Of a stretch of 64,000 nt of DNA, positions 18,193-27,899 are shown in pieces (the first letter of the stretch is position 1; each line of letters begins with the position of its first letter). The stretch covers positions 1,173,679-1,237,678 of the forward strand of contig MVDH01000001.1 of NCBI GenBank assembly GCA_003056245.1, written 5' to 3'. The notes beneath the pieces were generated by a model that was not told the DNA's origin, made no database searches, and was given only the letters and a program-made list of their open reading frames with translations. This DNA is from Cellvibrio sp. 79 (lineage in GTDB: Bacteria > Pseudomonadota > Gammaproteobacteria > Pseudomonadales > Cellvibrionaceae). Made by a program: the position numbers and the translations under genes.

Positions 18193-18478
18193 GGCAACTT
18201 CTTCATGAATTAAATATTCGGTGACAATTTCAATTTCAAGAAATGGGCCAAGCTAAAAAAAAGTTATAAAAGTACTCTGTTGCACGTCCCTGAGATGATG
18301 TGTGTGACAGTAAAAAAACCGAGGCGACATTATTAAAAAATAATTTGGGTTAAGTTCGGAGCAGCAATGGAAATTTTACAGAAATGTTGTAAGTGCGCGG
18401 TTAAATTAACAATCTGCGCAACAAGGCCAACATATTAATTGGCCTTATTTACGCTATTGCCTTGTTGAAAAATCAGGC

Positions 18479-19735
18479 TCATTTTTTTAATGCTTTCTTT
18501 GGTTGCTGGGCATGTGCAGTTTCCTGCGCGCGCAGTTCTACCTTGATCCAACCGTTATCGCGCCTATCAAACGCCTTGAATGCCTCAATTGCATCTGAAA
18601 TAGGTTCTACATTAGTGAGAATTTTACTGGGGTCAATTCTTCCACTTACGACAAGTTCAATCAGTTTGGGAATGTATTTGCGATGATGGCAATTGCCCAT
18701 ATTGATGGTCAGGTTTTTATTCATCGCAATGCCAATCGGAAATACCTGGGATTTTTCAGAGTACACGCCGATGATTGATAAAGTGCCTGCTTTGGCAAGG
18801 GCATTCACTGCCCAATGTAAAGCCTGGCTTGGTGCATCACCCGGAATCCAGTTTTTTCCATCCGGCGCAGTTACCGGCGCAATTTCCTTTACCTCTTGCT
18901 CAAATTTTTTAATATTTGCTCGGGCTTCTTTATCATGAGTGTGGTGGTGTGAATGTTCGGCATCAACGCCCACCGCATCAATAGCGCGATCAACACCAAT
19001 GCCATTGGTCATGCGTTGCAATGTGCTAACTGGATCTTCCTTTTCAAAATTAATTATCTCGGCCCCTTGAGCCTGGGCCATGGTCAACCGGTCCTTATGT
19101 TTATCAATAGCAAATACACGCGCTGCACCCATAAGTTTTGCACTGGCAATGGCAAATTGCCCCACCGGGCCACAACCAAAAACTGCAACAGTATCGCCCG
19201 GAGTAATTTCGGCCATTTCCGCACCGAAATATCCGGTTGGAAAAATATCGGATAATAAAATAGCCTGGTCATCGGTAATTTCCATCGGCAATTTAATTAA
19301 TCCAATGTGCGCGAATGGAATACGCGCTTTTTCTGCTTGCAGGCCATTAAAAGAGCCACTGTCTTCCGGGCCACCAAAAAATGCAGTGCCTGATGATTTT
19401 CCGTGAGGGTTTGAATTGTCGCATTGTGCGTAATAACCGGCACGACAATACGAACAATTGCCGCATGCGATAGTGGAGGGCACTACCACACGGTCACCAA
19501 CCTGGAGATTTCTAACGTCATCTCCAAGGGCTTCAACAATTCCCACTGCTTCGTGGCCAAGAATGAGGCCTTTCTTCATGCCGCCCAGAGTGCCACGGAC
19601 AAAATGCAGATCAGTGCCGCAAATCGCTGAAGTAGTGATTCGTACAATTGCATCAGTAGGTTGTTCAATCTTGGGTTCGGGTACATCGTCCAGGCGTATA
19701 TCGCCAATGTCGTGGAATACTACGGCTTTCATCAT
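18479..19735 (-). CDS. Zinc-dependent alcohol dehydrogenase (FdhA-like)
   Basis: 418 residues. The catalytic zinc site is formed by Cys in SAICGTDLHFVRG (near 39) and GHEAVG. The structural zinc lobe is CGNCSYCRAGYYAQC (near 92-106). The NAD-binding Rossmann motif is AVFGCGPVGQFAI (near 190). The insertion with HSHHHTHDKEA (about 258-268) and the length above 400 place it with the glutathione-independent formaldehyde dehydrogenase-like branch of MDR dehydrogenases. The substrate cannot be told from sequence; aldehyde detoxification is a reasonable guess. Similar genes lie beside katE in Pseudomonas stress clusters. Confidence 0.88.
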   Translation of the reverse strand: MMKAVVFHDIGDIRLDDVPEPKIEQPTDAIVRITTSAICGTDLHFVRGTLGGMKKGLILGHEAVGIVEALGDDVRNLQVGDRVVVPSTIACGNCSYCRAGYYAQCDNSNPHGKSSGTAFFGGPEDSGSFNGLQAEKARIPFAHIGLIKLPMEITDDQAILLSDIFPTGYFGAEMAEITPGDTVAVFGCGPVGQFAIASAKLMGAARVFAIDKHKDRLTMAQAQGAEIINFEKEDPVSTLQRMTNGIGVDRAIDAVGVDAEHSHHHTHDKEARANIKKFEQEVKEIAPVTAPDGKNWIPGDAPSQALHWAVNALAKAGTLSIIGVYSEKSQVFPIGIAMNKNLTINMGNCHHRKYIPKLIELVVSGRIDPSKILTNVEPISDAIEAFKAFDRRDNGWIKVELRAQETAHAQQPKKALKK

Positions 19736-20051
19736 AAGTCCCCATTAATAATTTTGTGTGAGTAATTTATGTCGACAGTAAGTCTTGGTGTGAGTTCGAG
19801 ACTTTCTTATGGTCAGGCGAAAAGTTCAGGTACTCAGAACATGAAAAATTATTGAACATTTTCAATTGGGAGTGTTTGTCGCTGGAGAACTGTTTTAAGT
19901 ATTTATCAAGAAAATTGATGCCATCGTCTTAATATGCAGCAGTAATTTTTTTAAAAAATTAATTAAGTGGAGCTTTCGCTCCAGGGATCACATTTGAGGT
20001 GGCACTACAATAATGATGAGGTCATTTGGGGAATATCATCTGCCTATAGTT
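19736..20051. other. Intergenic region
   Basis: No gene seen. It holds the promoter region of the dehydrogenase at its left end and an AT-rich stretch with a run of aaaaaattaatta around 19952. Confidence 0.4.
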
Positions 20052-21743
20052 TTATTTGTCAGAGAGTTTTGGTAGTTCAATCCAGAAAGTGCTTCCTGAT
20101 CCCTCTATGGAATCAAAACCTACAGAGCCTCCCATTTTTTCAACTAACTCTTTGGTGATGGCAAGCCCCAACCCCGTACCGCCTTTAGTGCGGGTATCAG
20201 AGCTGTCAGCTTGGGAAAATTTTTGAAATATCCGGTTGCGAAAGTTGGTGGGAATACCTGGACCCAGGTCCGAGACAGTAATTCTGACCAGGTCATTCGG
20301 CATATCTACAATTGCCAGAGTCACTTGTTCGCCCTTTGGCGAAAATTTTATGGCGTTGGATAAAAGATTGGCGAGTACTTGCTGCAATCTGGATGTATCT
20401 ACCATAACTTTTCTATCAACAGAATTTTTAGATAAATATAAGTCCACACCATAGTCAAGGGCATAAAGCCTATTCATTTCGATTGCCTGCTCAATAATCG
20501 GTAGAATTGCGTGCGGTTGGAGATCAAAATTCATTTTACCGCTGGTTATTTTTTCAATGTCCAACAAGTCATTGATGAGTTGCCCTAATCGTTGGCTATT
20601 CGATTGTGCAATACGCAAAATGTTTTGCATCGGCTCTGGTATGTCGCCCTTAAGGTGATTGGCTAGCAGCCCTAGAGCCCCGGTAATCGCAGTAAGTGGC
20701 GTGCGAAGTTCATGACTTACTGTAGAGATAAACTCGCTCTTCATTTTGTCCATTCGTTTTCTATCGCTAATGTCTTCCACTATTGACCAAACCAACTTTC
20801 GACCATTCGGTTCATGAATCAGCACACCGTTAAGTATAACGGGGTAACGACTTCCATCTTTCCGCATAAATTCTTTTTCATAGGGGCCATATCGACTAGT
20901 CCGGATTAAATGGCCAGGCTGGGTAAGCTCCTGTGTTTCGTAATCGTTGGGGGTTATTTCCCACTTGTCGAGTTGAAGCAGCTCATCCTTTGTATAGCCG
21001 CTTGATACAATAAGGCTCTCATTTAATTCGAGTATTTTGCCTGATCTATAATCGCTCAGTACGATCCCGAAAGGTGATAAATCGAACAAGCTTCGCAATC
21101 TTGCTTCGCTATGACCGAGTTCTTTTTCGCGCTGCAGGGCAACGTAATGCAAATAGATATTTTCGCGAAATTGACGTTCACTGCGCATGCAGCTAAATGT
21201 TAAAAATCCTAAAAACAGTAGTGTCATTAATGCCATGGTCAAGGATTCGCGGCTTCCATCTATCAGGAATGCTGTCGTGAGTGCCAGCAATGGTGGAAAA
21301 ATGAAGCCGAGCGCGGAAATTTTGTCTATTGAAAGTGACGAGGCTGCAGCAGCACATACACCAGCCAACATAAATGACAGTATCGATTGAAGGGCGAGGT
21401 TATCTTCCAGGAACAAAAAAAGCGGAGCAGAAGCCCAAATTAATCCAGTAGTTATGGTAGATACTCGAAAATGGGCTAATCGTCTTGCTATATGGCCAAA
21501 GGAAGGCTGCTGATTGAATTGAACAAAAATAATTACGCGCCACATCAAAACAATGGCCATGCTTATTAACCAAAGCAATAATGCCTCAGATGAAAATGCA
21601 GACAGTTGAATGTAGGCCAAAATTGCCGCTAAAACGATATTTCCCGTAATTGCAGCGGGTATACCTTTATGCAACAACACAAGTCTCTCATTGTGCAGCA
21701 GGGTGTTTACATCTTCGCTTTCTACAAATTTTTTCTGATTCAT
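20052..21743 (-). CDS. Membrane-bound PAS sensor histidine kinase
   Basis: 563 residues. About six hydrophobic segments in residues 28-190 form a membrane sensor with no large periplasmic loop. Then PAS (about 212-335, LRSLFDLSPFGIVLSDYRSGKILELN, ending VWSIVEDISDRKRMD), HisKA with VSHELRTPLTAITGALG (phospho-His near 350) and HATPase (NLLSNAIKFSPKGEQ, DLGPGIPTNFRNRIF, GGTGLGLAITKELVEKMGG; about 450-560). No receiver is attached, and no response regulator gene is adjacent, so its partner is elsewhere. It is placed between the dehydrogenase and DUF892 genes in the stress region. Confidence 0.9.
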   Translation of the reverse strand: MNQKKFVESEDVNTLLHNERLVLLHKGIPAAITGNIVLAAILAYIQLSAFSSEALLLWLISMAIVLMWRVIIFVQFNQQPSFGHIARRLAHFRVSTITTGLIWASAPLFLFLEDNLALQSILSFMLAGVCAAAASSLSIDKISALGFIFPPLLALTTAFLIDGSRESLTMALMTLLFLGFLTFSCMRSERQFRENIYLHYVALQREKELGHSEARLRSLFDLSPFGIVLSDYRSGKILELNESLIVSSGYTKDELLQLDKWEITPNDYETQELTQPGHLIRTSRYGPYEKEFMRKDGSRYPVILNGVLIHEPNGRKLVWSIVEDISDRKRMDKMKSEFISTVSHELRTPLTAITGALGLLANHLKGDIPEPMQNILRIAQSNSQRLGQLINDLLDIEKITSGKMNFDLQPHAILPIIEQAIEMNRLYALDYGVDLYLSKNSVDRKVMVDTSRLQQVLANLLSNAIKFSPKGEQVTLAIVDMPNDLVRITVSDLGPGIPTNFRNRIFQKFSQADSSDTRTKGGTGLGLAITKELVEKMGGSVGFDSIEGSGSTFWIELPKLSDK

Positions 21744-21962
21744 GTTAACGGAACGCTTGTGCGCACCTCCTTAATATTCAACAGAATAATTTGATACAAA
21801 ATTGAATCACTTCCAATAATAGCCAATTATCAGTAGTCTTTTCCGAGACGTAGACCCAGATGCACTGTCGACGTTATACCTCCAGCTTTTCAACAATATT
21901 CTATCAATCAGACCAAATTGCTATACAGCAACGTGGCAAAAATTGAATGAATTTATAAGTAA

Positions 21963-22451
21963 CTATGCTGCTTTGCGCAAAAGGTACTTACGGGTTACAT
22001 GATCCAGTTCTTGTTCAAGCCAAGCGGCGCGTGCTTCTAAATGCATTATTATAGATTCGCTGAGCAGTAAAAGGTCATCCTGGTTTTCTGCTGACGCAGC
22101 GGCTTTTAAAATTTTAAATGTTCCTATTTCAAGCTGGGTAAAAGTATGCAGTGCCAGCACGCCTTTGACAGGTTGATCTACCGTTTCCATACCTAACACA
22201 TTTTGAGTGTTTGCTATAAATTCGTCATCACGCCTTGTAATTATCGAACCCTTATCAAGCGCATCTATTTTATCTACTAACAATTTTTGAAAATGCTTTG
22301 AATGGTTTATTTCAGCACTTAAGCTCACCTGAATGTTGGGGTAATCCTCATAATATTCGGCTTGTGCTTCAAACAGTCGTTCTGTCTGTTTTTCTAATGC
22401 ATTTGCTTCACAGAGCCAATTTAAAAATTCGTCTTTTCTTGGGTTGCCCAT
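21963..22451 (-). CDS. DUF892 ferritin-like protein (YciE/YciF type)
   Basis: 162 residues from the ATG at 22451. I preferred this to the longer open frame because aggag lies about 7 bases before it and because DUF892 proteins start this way (FLNWLCEANALEKQTERLFEAQ). Four helices carry acidic and His residues in ferritin-like spacing: E near the first helix, ISLSAE..HSKHFQKLL, LHTFTQLEIGTFKIL, and HLEARAAWLEQELDHVTRKYL. Family members are di-iron or metal-binding stress proteins, induced by osmotic and stationary-phase signals. It fits the surrounding stress-gene cluster. Confidence 0.8.
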   Translation of the reverse strand: MGNPRKDEFLNWLCEANALEKQTERLFEAQAEYYEDYPNIQVSLSAEINHSKHFQKLLVDKIDALDKGSIITRRDDEFIANTQNVLGMETVDQPVKGVLALHTFTQLEIGTFKILKAAASAENQDDLLLLSESIIMHLEARAAWLEQELDHVTRKYLLRKAA

Positions 22452-22789
22452 GATTGATTCTCCTGGCTTGTTATTAACTAGCAATTTATTAACTAGCGAT
22501 ATGGACGCAAGATCGGGGCCAATCACCACTTACTTTTGAATATTTGGAGGGCTCTAAAAAGAATGGCACGAAATGGGACAACTATTTCAATTCGGGAAAT
22601 TTAAGCGGCGAAACTGTTTTATTATTCCAGTCCTATTCCGCGGACGCATTTAATTCCACCACCTTATAATTTTTATATTGATCATCTTATAAAAACTATG
22701 GAACTAAATAAAATTTTCCTTCGTCAACATTAGTGTCCTAATAATCGGACAGGGTGAAACAATATAGGTAATTTTTTGTGGAGTAAATC

Positions 22790-23083
22790 ATGGCTACTGT
22801 AAATCCATACGGTGTTGAAAGACGCCAAACTCTTGACCGGCGCTCGGGCGTCTCACACTCAGTTACCAACAACTCGCTGACAGCGGTAGATTGGATAGCG
22901 ATGACGTTGTTAATTGTCGGTGGTATAAATTGGGGATTGATCGGGCTATTCAATGTTGATCTGGTTGCTGAACTGTTCGGTGTTATGAGTCCTGTTTCGC
23001 GCATAGTGTACGTACTAGTAGGGCTATCAGCCCTGTGTGCAATTTTTACCGCAACAAAATTGGCTAAGAAACGCAGTGCTTAA
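22790..23083 (+). CDS. DUF378 membrane protein
   Basis: 97 residues. A 30-residue Arg-rich N-terminal arm (GVERRQTLDRRSGVSH) precedes the DUF378 core: VDWIAMTLLIVGGINWGLIGLFNVDLVAELFG, then VSRIVYVLVGLSALCAIFTATKL. Two membrane helices are visible, with the INWGL motif that defines the family. DUF378 proteins are small inner-membrane proteins often near stress genes; function unknown. A ggag lies 10 bases upstream of the ATG. Confidence 0.85.
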   Translation: MATVNPYGVERRQTLDRRSGVSHSVTNNSLTAVDWIAMTLLIVGGINWGLIGLFNVDLVAELFGVMSPVSRIVYVLVGLSALCAIFTATKLAKKRSA

Positions 23084-23164
23084 TTGCGGATATTAGCTAT
23101 TTCAAAAATATAGGTGGCATCGCTGCCTATGTTTTGCGGGTTTGATTGCGATTTAATCCTCTTT

Positions 23165-23224
23165 CTTTATCTTTATCTTTATCTTTATCTTTATCTTTAT
23201 CTTTATCTTTATCTTTATCTTTAT
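23165..23224. repeat. Hexanucleotide microsatellite (ctttat)10
   Basis: Ten uninterrupted copies of ctttat, preceded by partial units. It sits between two converging genes (ending 23083 and 23263). The copy number is likely to vary between isolates. Confidence 0.95.
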
Positions 23225-23262
23225 TGCTTTGCAGCTTTACGATAATAAAATTCAGCAATTTG

Positions 23263-23505
23263 CTAAAGCATGATTCCATCAGCATAAATTACTCGCTCAA
23301 AGCAGCTGATCTCTGCAATCTGTTCGAGCATCTTTTGCGCTGAGCGCTCTGCGTCTGCCTCTTCTTTAAAGTGTGGCCCTAATACCCAGAGAATATGTGC
23401 GGGTGTACCGCCAAATTTACGCTGGTATCCAATTATACCGGCGTATCCGCTTTCATATGCCATTGCATCGGTCCATGCGATGTGATGTTTGAATTCTTTA
23501 AACAT
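23263..23505 (-). CDS. Small protein of unknown function
   Basis: 80 residues from the ATG at 23505 (an in-frame TTG six bases earlier is less likely). No signal peptide. It has YESGYAGIIGYQRKFGGTPAHILWVLGPHFKEEADAERSAQKMLEQIAEI, a globular alpha/beta pattern, and ends FERVIYADGIML. Not recognised. It converges with DUF378 across the microsatellite and has no close upstream partner. Confidence 0.5.
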   Translation of the reverse strand: MFKEFKHHIAWTDAMAYESGYAGIIGYQRKFGGTPAHILWVLGPHFKEEADAERSAQKMLEQIAEISCFERVIYADGIML

Positions 23506-23810
23506 GATCAATACCTGGTTATGTAATCCAATTGTTTACCTGTGTTATTTGCAAATTTAATTCCAAATAAAATAAACAATATCGGTGTAAATCTTCCAAA
23601 GAAATGAGGGCTAAAATTTCATTAATTTCTCAAGCAAGTTCTAATTTCCTGGCGAAAAACGATACGGGCGACAAATCATCGAAGTTGGTATTCATATTGC
23701 AATTCTACGTACCATGATTAAAAAGGCGAGGACAGGCCTCGGCTTTTGGATCAATATATTTACCAAAAAAATTAATTTTTACCGTGTTTTGTAAATTTGG
23801 AGATGACACT
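23506..23810. other. Intergenic region between divergent small genes
   Basis: AT-rich; holds promoters for the leftward small gene and the rightward hemerythrin gene. A short imperfect repeat aaaaggcgaggacaggcctcgg with a gaggacaggcctc core lies at 23719-23742. No gene seen. Confidence 0.4.
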
Positions 23811-24293
23811 ATGCCTAATTCATCAAGAAAAATCGTATCCCTTGCAGGTAAAGCTCAGGAGGCAACACGCTTACTGAGAGCTGACCACAAGCTTGTCAAT
23901 GAGTTGTTTGAAAAATTTGAATCAACTCGTTCCGCTGAAAAAAAACAAGCACTGGCATTGGAAATTTGCCAGGAGCTGACTATTCATGCGCAGATTGAAG
24001 AAGAGATCTTTTATCCTGCCGTCGAAAAAGTATTGAAAGATAAATCATTGGTACCGGAAGCTAAGGTAGAGCATGAAACCTTGAAATATCTTATCGCTCA
24101 AATTCAGGGCGAAGAGCCTGGTAGTGAAATGTACGATGCCAAGGTGAAGGTATTGGCTGAATACGTTAAACATCACGTTAAGGAAGAACAGAATGAGATA
24201 TTCCCAAAGGTTAAGGAATCGAAACTCGACCTGATCGAGCTGGGTGCGCAATTGGCTACTCGTAAGGAAGAGTTGAAATCCGCAGCAATTTAA
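23811..24293 (+). CDS. Hemerythrin-domain protein
   Basis: 160 residues from the ATG at 23811. It was chosen over an in-frame start at 23784 because ggag lies nine bases before it. Residues 20-140 form a hemerythrin-like four-helix domain: RADHKLVNELFEKFE gives the first His, then ICQELTIHAQIEEEIFYPAV, VEHETLKYLI and YVKHHVKEEQNEIFPKV supply the remaining His and Glu ligands of a di-iron centre. Such cytosolic proteins sense or carry oxygen or nitric oxide, or repair iron centres. The exact role is not clear here. Confidence 0.85.
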   Translation: MPNSSRKIVSLAGKAQEATRLLRADHKLVNELFEKFESTRSAEKKQALALEICQELTIHAQIEEEIFYPAVEKVLKDKSLVPEAKVEHETLKYLIAQIQGEEPGSEMYDAKVKVLAEYVKHHVKEEQNEIFPKVKESKLDLIELGAQLATRKEELKSAAI

Positions 24294-24307
24294 CTGCTTA
24301 TTGTTTT

Positions 24308-24326
24308 AAAGGGGCGAAAGCCCCTT
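24308..24326. terminator. Hairpin aaggggc-gaaa-gcccctt
   Basis: Strong short stem with a GNRA-like loop 15 bases after the hemerythrin stop codon. The T-run is weak, so terminator function is likely but not certain. Confidence 0.5.
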
Positions 24327-24374
24327 CATATACGACTTATTCTGTATGGATATCAAGGTAAAAGGCGCGCATTT

Positions 24375-24530
24375 ATGGGGCTCATTCGCGGTGCTAAATT
24401 CGACATTCGATTTGTGAAAATTTACGATGAAGACGAAGACGCGGTCGCAGCTTACTTTGAATTGATCGAGAAACCTTATATATCTCACGGATTCTACGAT
24501 TCATTTGCCGAAGCTCGCATGAATTGCTAA
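24375..24530 (+). CDS. Small ORF, 51 residues, unknown
   Basis: From an ATG at 24375 preceded by aaaagg nine bases upstream. The translation is MGLIRGAKFDIRFVKIYDED, then AVAAYFELIEKPYISHGFYD and SFAEARMNC. It reads as a plausible folded small protein with coding-like composition, but has no recognised family. Because it is short, it could be chance. Confidence 0.4.
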   Translation: MGLIRGAKFDIRFVKIYDEDEDAVAAYFELIEKPYISHGFYDSFAEARMNC

Positions 24531-24633
24531 CCCAATAACGTAGTGACAAATCTCAGGGGAGAGGCATAGCTCGTATCACTGACTTTTTAATATTTCCCTT
24601 CGTGATTAGTGTTTCTATTCCTGAAGTCAATAA

Positions 24634-25188
24634 TTACTCCAGAGGCTCCTTTCCAGAGAGAGCCTGTTCAGAGAGAGCCTGTTCAGAGGTGGTTGCTTTA
24701 ATTTCGGGAAAAGATTGAATTTTTTCGTAAATCGTCGGCAACGATAAAATAGCATGCATCGCCGCCGCATTTATTACTTCATTGCGTGAGCCTGAAAATG
24801 AGTTGGTTTCACTTAATAAACGATATCCTGACTGCGTTCGTAGTGCATAGGCAAAGCAAATAATTCCGTTCAGGCAATCATCCGATTCTGCTGTTCCGGT
24901 TATTGCAACAATCAGTTGGGATGAGCACTTATGAAGTGCCCCGATTGCCATTTCCCTGGCAACCTCTTCGCTGGTAAGGCCAAACGCTTGAATTGTTTGC
25001 AAGCTCACACCCAGGCAGCTTTTTTTTGCCTCCTCGGTATAGACAACATAACCACACTGTAATGCCGAACCGCAACCGGAAACACTAGCCATCATGGCAG
25101 CTACCAAGCCTGCGGTACAGGATTCAGCAGTTGTCACAGATAGATTGTGTTGGTTAAGAAAGTTAATAATGTCTTCTACGCTATTCAT
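24634..25188 (-). CDS. pncC: CinA C-terminal domain protein (nicotinamide-nucleotide amidohydrolase type)
   Basis: 184 residues containing only the CinA C-terminal domain. It has LSVTTAESCTAGLVAAMMASVSGCG (residues 16-40), CGYVVYTEEAKKSCLGV (45-61), GLTSEEVAREMAIGAL (70-85) and VAITGTAE (near 97). The Ser/Thr-rich AESCTAG loop is the catalytic feature of PncC, which deamidates NMN to NaMN in pyridine-nucleotide salvage. The usual GPxG after ITG is altered here (ITGTAESDD), so activity is uncertain. The C-terminus carries a doubled SEQAL, encoded by a 15-base direct repeat at 24653-24685. CinA-like genes sit near katE in some Pseudomonas stress clusters. Confidence 0.8.
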   Translation of the reverse strand: MNSVEDIINFLNQHNLSVTTAESCTAGLVAAMMASVSGCGSALQCGYVVYTEEAKKSCLGVSLQTIQAFGLTSEEVAREMAIGALHKCSSQLIVAITGTAESDDCLNGIICFAYALRTQSGYRLLSETNSFSGSRNEVINAAAMHAILSLPTIYEKIQSFPEIKATTSEQALSEQALSGKEPLE

Positions 25189-25472
25189 TTTTTTGGCATG
25201 GTTGCAGGGTACAAAAAAATGGACAGCTGACTCTTGGGGGAAGTTCTAATTTTTTTGCTGTCGATGAAATACCGAACGGGCGAAACTAACCGGTAGATTG
25301 GTCCGGAACCTGTAGCCAGAGAAATTAACCACAACGTAAATTCGCCTATCCAAGCCATCTCAGCGAGAATCTGAACCTGGCATTCTGATTGCGTGATCCG
25401 GATTGTTACATAGTGGTGCTGGCCAACTCCTTGCCAGCTCTGATAAGCAATTATATTTAATACTTCGCTCAA
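25185..25472 (-). CDS. Doubtful ORF upstream of pncC
   Basis: 95 residues, only from a TTG start without a visible Shine-Dalgarno. Its stop overlaps the pncC ATG (ATGA), which favours coupling, and the first part (HHYVTIRITQSECQVQILAE) looks protein-like. No family recognised. Listed because the overlap is typical of real genes, but it may be spurious. Confidence 0.25.
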   Translation of the reverse strand: MSEVLNIIAYQSWQGVGQHHYVTIRITQSECQVQILAEMAWIGEFTLWLISLATGSGPIYRLVSPVRYFIDSKKIRTSPKSQLSIFLYPATMPKK

Positions 25473-25506
25473 GTTGATACTTGGTTGCGTGGATAAATCA
25501 ACAAAA

Positions 25507-25534
25507 TCTCCACAGCCTAACTGTGGAGATTTTT
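25507..25534 (-). terminator. Terminator hairpin of the GH11-esterase gene
   Basis: Stem ctccacag / ctgtggag with a 6-base loop, flanked on both sides by A/T runs, so it can work in both directions. It lies about 20 bases past the stop of the gene at 25554-27899. Confidence 0.75.
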
Positions 25535-25553
25535 TTTGAAATTAAGTTAAAAA

Positions 25554-27899
25554 TCAAAAACCTTTATTCTTCATTATCCAGGGTGAGCGACACAACCGGC
25601 AATTATTGCCAATAAACATCCCTTTGCCTGAAGTAGTTAAATCATCTTTCAACATCCAGTTTAACCAGCCGACTGAAACGATTCCAAATTCACCACCGTT
25701 ATCCTGGTAGTAAGCATCGCCATGGCCTTGTGGGTAATTAGCGTGATAGACGGGAACATTATTTACTTCGCTGTATTCCTGTAAGCCAGGATTGTATGCA
25801 ACATCACGAGAGTCGCCATTAAAAATGGCGATGGGTGTGTGGAAGCGTGGGTAGTAATTAAATCTGTCCCCATAAATTCCGAGGCCACTGTTTAAAGCAA
25901 CGGCGGTGTCCACACGCGGATCTACTGCAGCGAAGTGAGCCATGCCGCCGCCACAAGACCAACCCATAGTCGCAATTTTTTCAACATTCAATTTTCCGTA
26001 GTACTGACTGCATTTTCGGCTGTTTTCTTTAACGGCCCAATCAATGGCTTTCACCAATTCAGTTTCATGTTGATCGTTAGAGCCGGAGCCGAAAGGCCCC
26101 CCATTCGCAATGACTAAATATCCATTAGAAGCTATTTGCAACAGGAAATCCGCTTGCTCTGTACCGACATTCGAGCAGGCGCCATTGCCCCAAACTACAA
26201 TCGGAATATTATTCGCGCGGCTCAAATCCGGGCGGTAAATCGTGTGATTGGGCAAGGTTTGTGTTGCATGTTCGATGGCGTAACCAAAAGCACCTGATGG
26301 CGGATTTTTTTGTTCTTGCCGGGTAACTGCTCTGTTGTAGTCGATTGCAGTTGGTGTTTGGCGATCAGCAGTGCTGCATTCCGGTTCTGTTGAGCCAGTG
26401 AAGCTGCCGCCGTTGCTTGAATAAATTGCGAAGCCACTGAGTGTGCCGTTATTAATTTTTGAGGTGAGGTTGATAGTCAGTTTGCCATCGGTAACTGCAA
26501 CGTTATTAACCCGTTGATCGTAAGCGGTGTCATGACCAGCCACGCTGTATAAATCAAAATCGGAAAGTACCGCTTGTCCTTCGATGCTGAGATTAAACGA
26601 GCGCGCACCGGCGGCATTGTGATACAACTCGGCAAAATGCAGCACAATATTATAAGTTGCATTGCTCACCGGAATTTCATAGGTGTAAGTACCGTAGCGT
26701 TCGGATTGGTACAGTGCGTCTTCTGTTGTACCGGCAATGCCGTCAGTGACAGTTTGTGTAGTACCGCCGGAAGCAAAACGATCCGGTTGATAAACAACTC
26801 CATTCAATGTCGCCGCTGATGAATTGCCGACGTTAATTGCGTACACAAATGTTTCTGCAGCGCTTGAACTACTCGAACCGGGTATGCGACTTGAAGAGCT
26901 GATCACACTGGACGAATTAATCGTGCTTGATGAACTCATCACACTTGATGACGAACGTGATGAACTTACATTGCTTGATGAACTTCTTAGTGAGCTGGTT
27001 ATGTTGCAAACCAAACCACCCTGGTTAGTTGGTTGGGTGTTACAGGTTGTATTACTGATGCAACTTTTATTATTTTCCCAACCCCAACCATTTTGCGTAG
27101 TTACGCAGCTCGGGTAAAAAGTGCCATACCAATTGCATTGGCATTGATTACTGTTAGTGATGACACTACTACTGGTTGCAGTGCTGCTGCGAGCGCTACT
27201 TCCACCATTAATAATACCCTCGCTAACGGTGAGGTCAGAACTACCACTACTTTGATAACCTTCGGTGGCCAATATTTGATAATCGTGATTGCCCAGATTT
27301 AATCCTTTGCTAGCCCAAAAATTAGCGTGGTTAGCAAAAGTGATAGTTCCGGAAAGATTTCCAAATCCTTTTTTTGGATTTCGCACACTGAAATATTGGT
27401 AAAACGTTGCGTTCCCATCGATAGAGGGTTGATTAACGCGCTGGCAACGCCGAACGTTATAGGTCGCACCATCACTTTGGAAGCTGCCGTAATCAGTGCC
27501 TCCGGAACAACTTGCCGGATTGTAGGAGCCGTAGCTTTCAATTACGTAATATTCGATTAACGGGCTGCGCGTCCAGCCATAAAGCGCGAGGTAAGTATTT
27601 TGGTTATTGCTGCCACCATAATTTCCGCTGTAACTAATCACTCGCGAACTTGTGCCTGGTTTCCAGCCTTTACCACCCACCCAGTTATTGGTGCTGTTAT
27701 TCCACTGTGATGAGTAACGCCCGCCACCATACAACGTCATAGTCGCGCTGCCGGAATCTTTCCAGAACGAGTAAAAAAATCCATTATTAGTACCGGTGGA
27801 ATTGCTGCTAAGTGTTTGCGAATGCACGGTGTTTGAACACAGTGCCGCGAGAGCAAGAGTGGCGGCGCCAGCTATTTTTTTTACCTGGATAAATTTCAT
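25554..27899 (-). CDS. Bifunctional GH11 xylanase - CBM10 - malectin-like - alpha/beta esterase
   Basis: 781 residues, secreted (signal peptide about 1-27). GH11 catalytic domain at about 29-228: the nucleophile Glu is in [16 protein letters not shown] and the acid/base Glu in [15 protein letters not shown]10 at about 252-290 ([22 protein letters not shown]). A poly-Ser linker (300-345) is followed by a malectin-like carbohydrate-binding domain (about 350-505: [37 protein letters not shown]). The C-terminal alpha/beta hydrolase (about 510-781) has [10 protein letters not shown] (Ser near 650) and a His in PQGHGDAYY. It would cut the xylan backbone and remove acyl groups. The GH11 half is closely similar to the protein at 32885-33988. 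Confidence 0.9.
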   Translation of the reverse strand: MKFIQVKKIAGAATLALAALCSNTVHSQTLSSNSTGTNNGFFYSFWKDSGSATMTLYGGGRYSSQWNNSTNNWVGGKGWKPGTSSRVISYSGNYGGSNNQNTYLALYGWTRSPLIEYYVIESYGSYNPASCSGGTDYGSFQSDGATYNVRRCQRVNQPSIDGNATFYQYFSVRNPKKGFGNLSGTITFANHANFWASKGLNLGNHDYQILATEGYQSSGSSDLTVSEGIINGGSSARSSTATSSSVITNSNQCQCNWYGTFYPSCVTTQNGWGWENNKSCISNTTCNTQPTNQGGLVCNITSSLRSSSSNVSSSRSSSSVMSSSSTINSSSVISSSSRIPGSSSSSAAETFVYAINVGNSSAATLNGVVYQPDRFASGGTTQTVTDGIAGTTEDALYQSERYGTYTYEIPVSNATYNIVLHFAELYHNAAGARSFNLSIEGQAVLSDFDLYSVAGHDTAYDQRVNNVAVTDGKLTINLTSKINNGTLSGFAIYSSNGGSFTGSTEPECSTADRQTPTAIDYNRAVTRQEQKNPPSGAFGYAIEHATQTLPNHTIYRPDLSRANNIPIVVWGNGACSNVGTEQADFLLQIASNGYLVIANGGPFGSGSNDQHETELVKAIDWAVKENSRKCSQYYGKLNVEKIATMGWSCGGGMAHFAAVDPRVDTAVALNSGLGIYGDRFNYYPRFHTPIAIFNGDSRDVAYNPGLQEYSEVNNVPVYHANYPQGHGDAYYQDNGGEFGIVSVGWLNWMLKDDLTTSGKGMFIGNNCRLCRSPWIMKNKGF

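Noticed and set aside
23146-23343. Open frame with long Leu-Ser repeat across the microsatellite
   Set aside because: The residues come from the ctttat repeat itself. There is no ribosome site, and it overlaps the better-supported gene on the other strand.
26824-27117. Leu/Glu/Asp-rich frames opposite serine linkers (also near 30733, 31177, 37774, 38179, 40275, 42515, 44449)
   Set aside because: These are mirror images of poly-serine linkers (agc/tca codons) read on the other strand, a known artefact.
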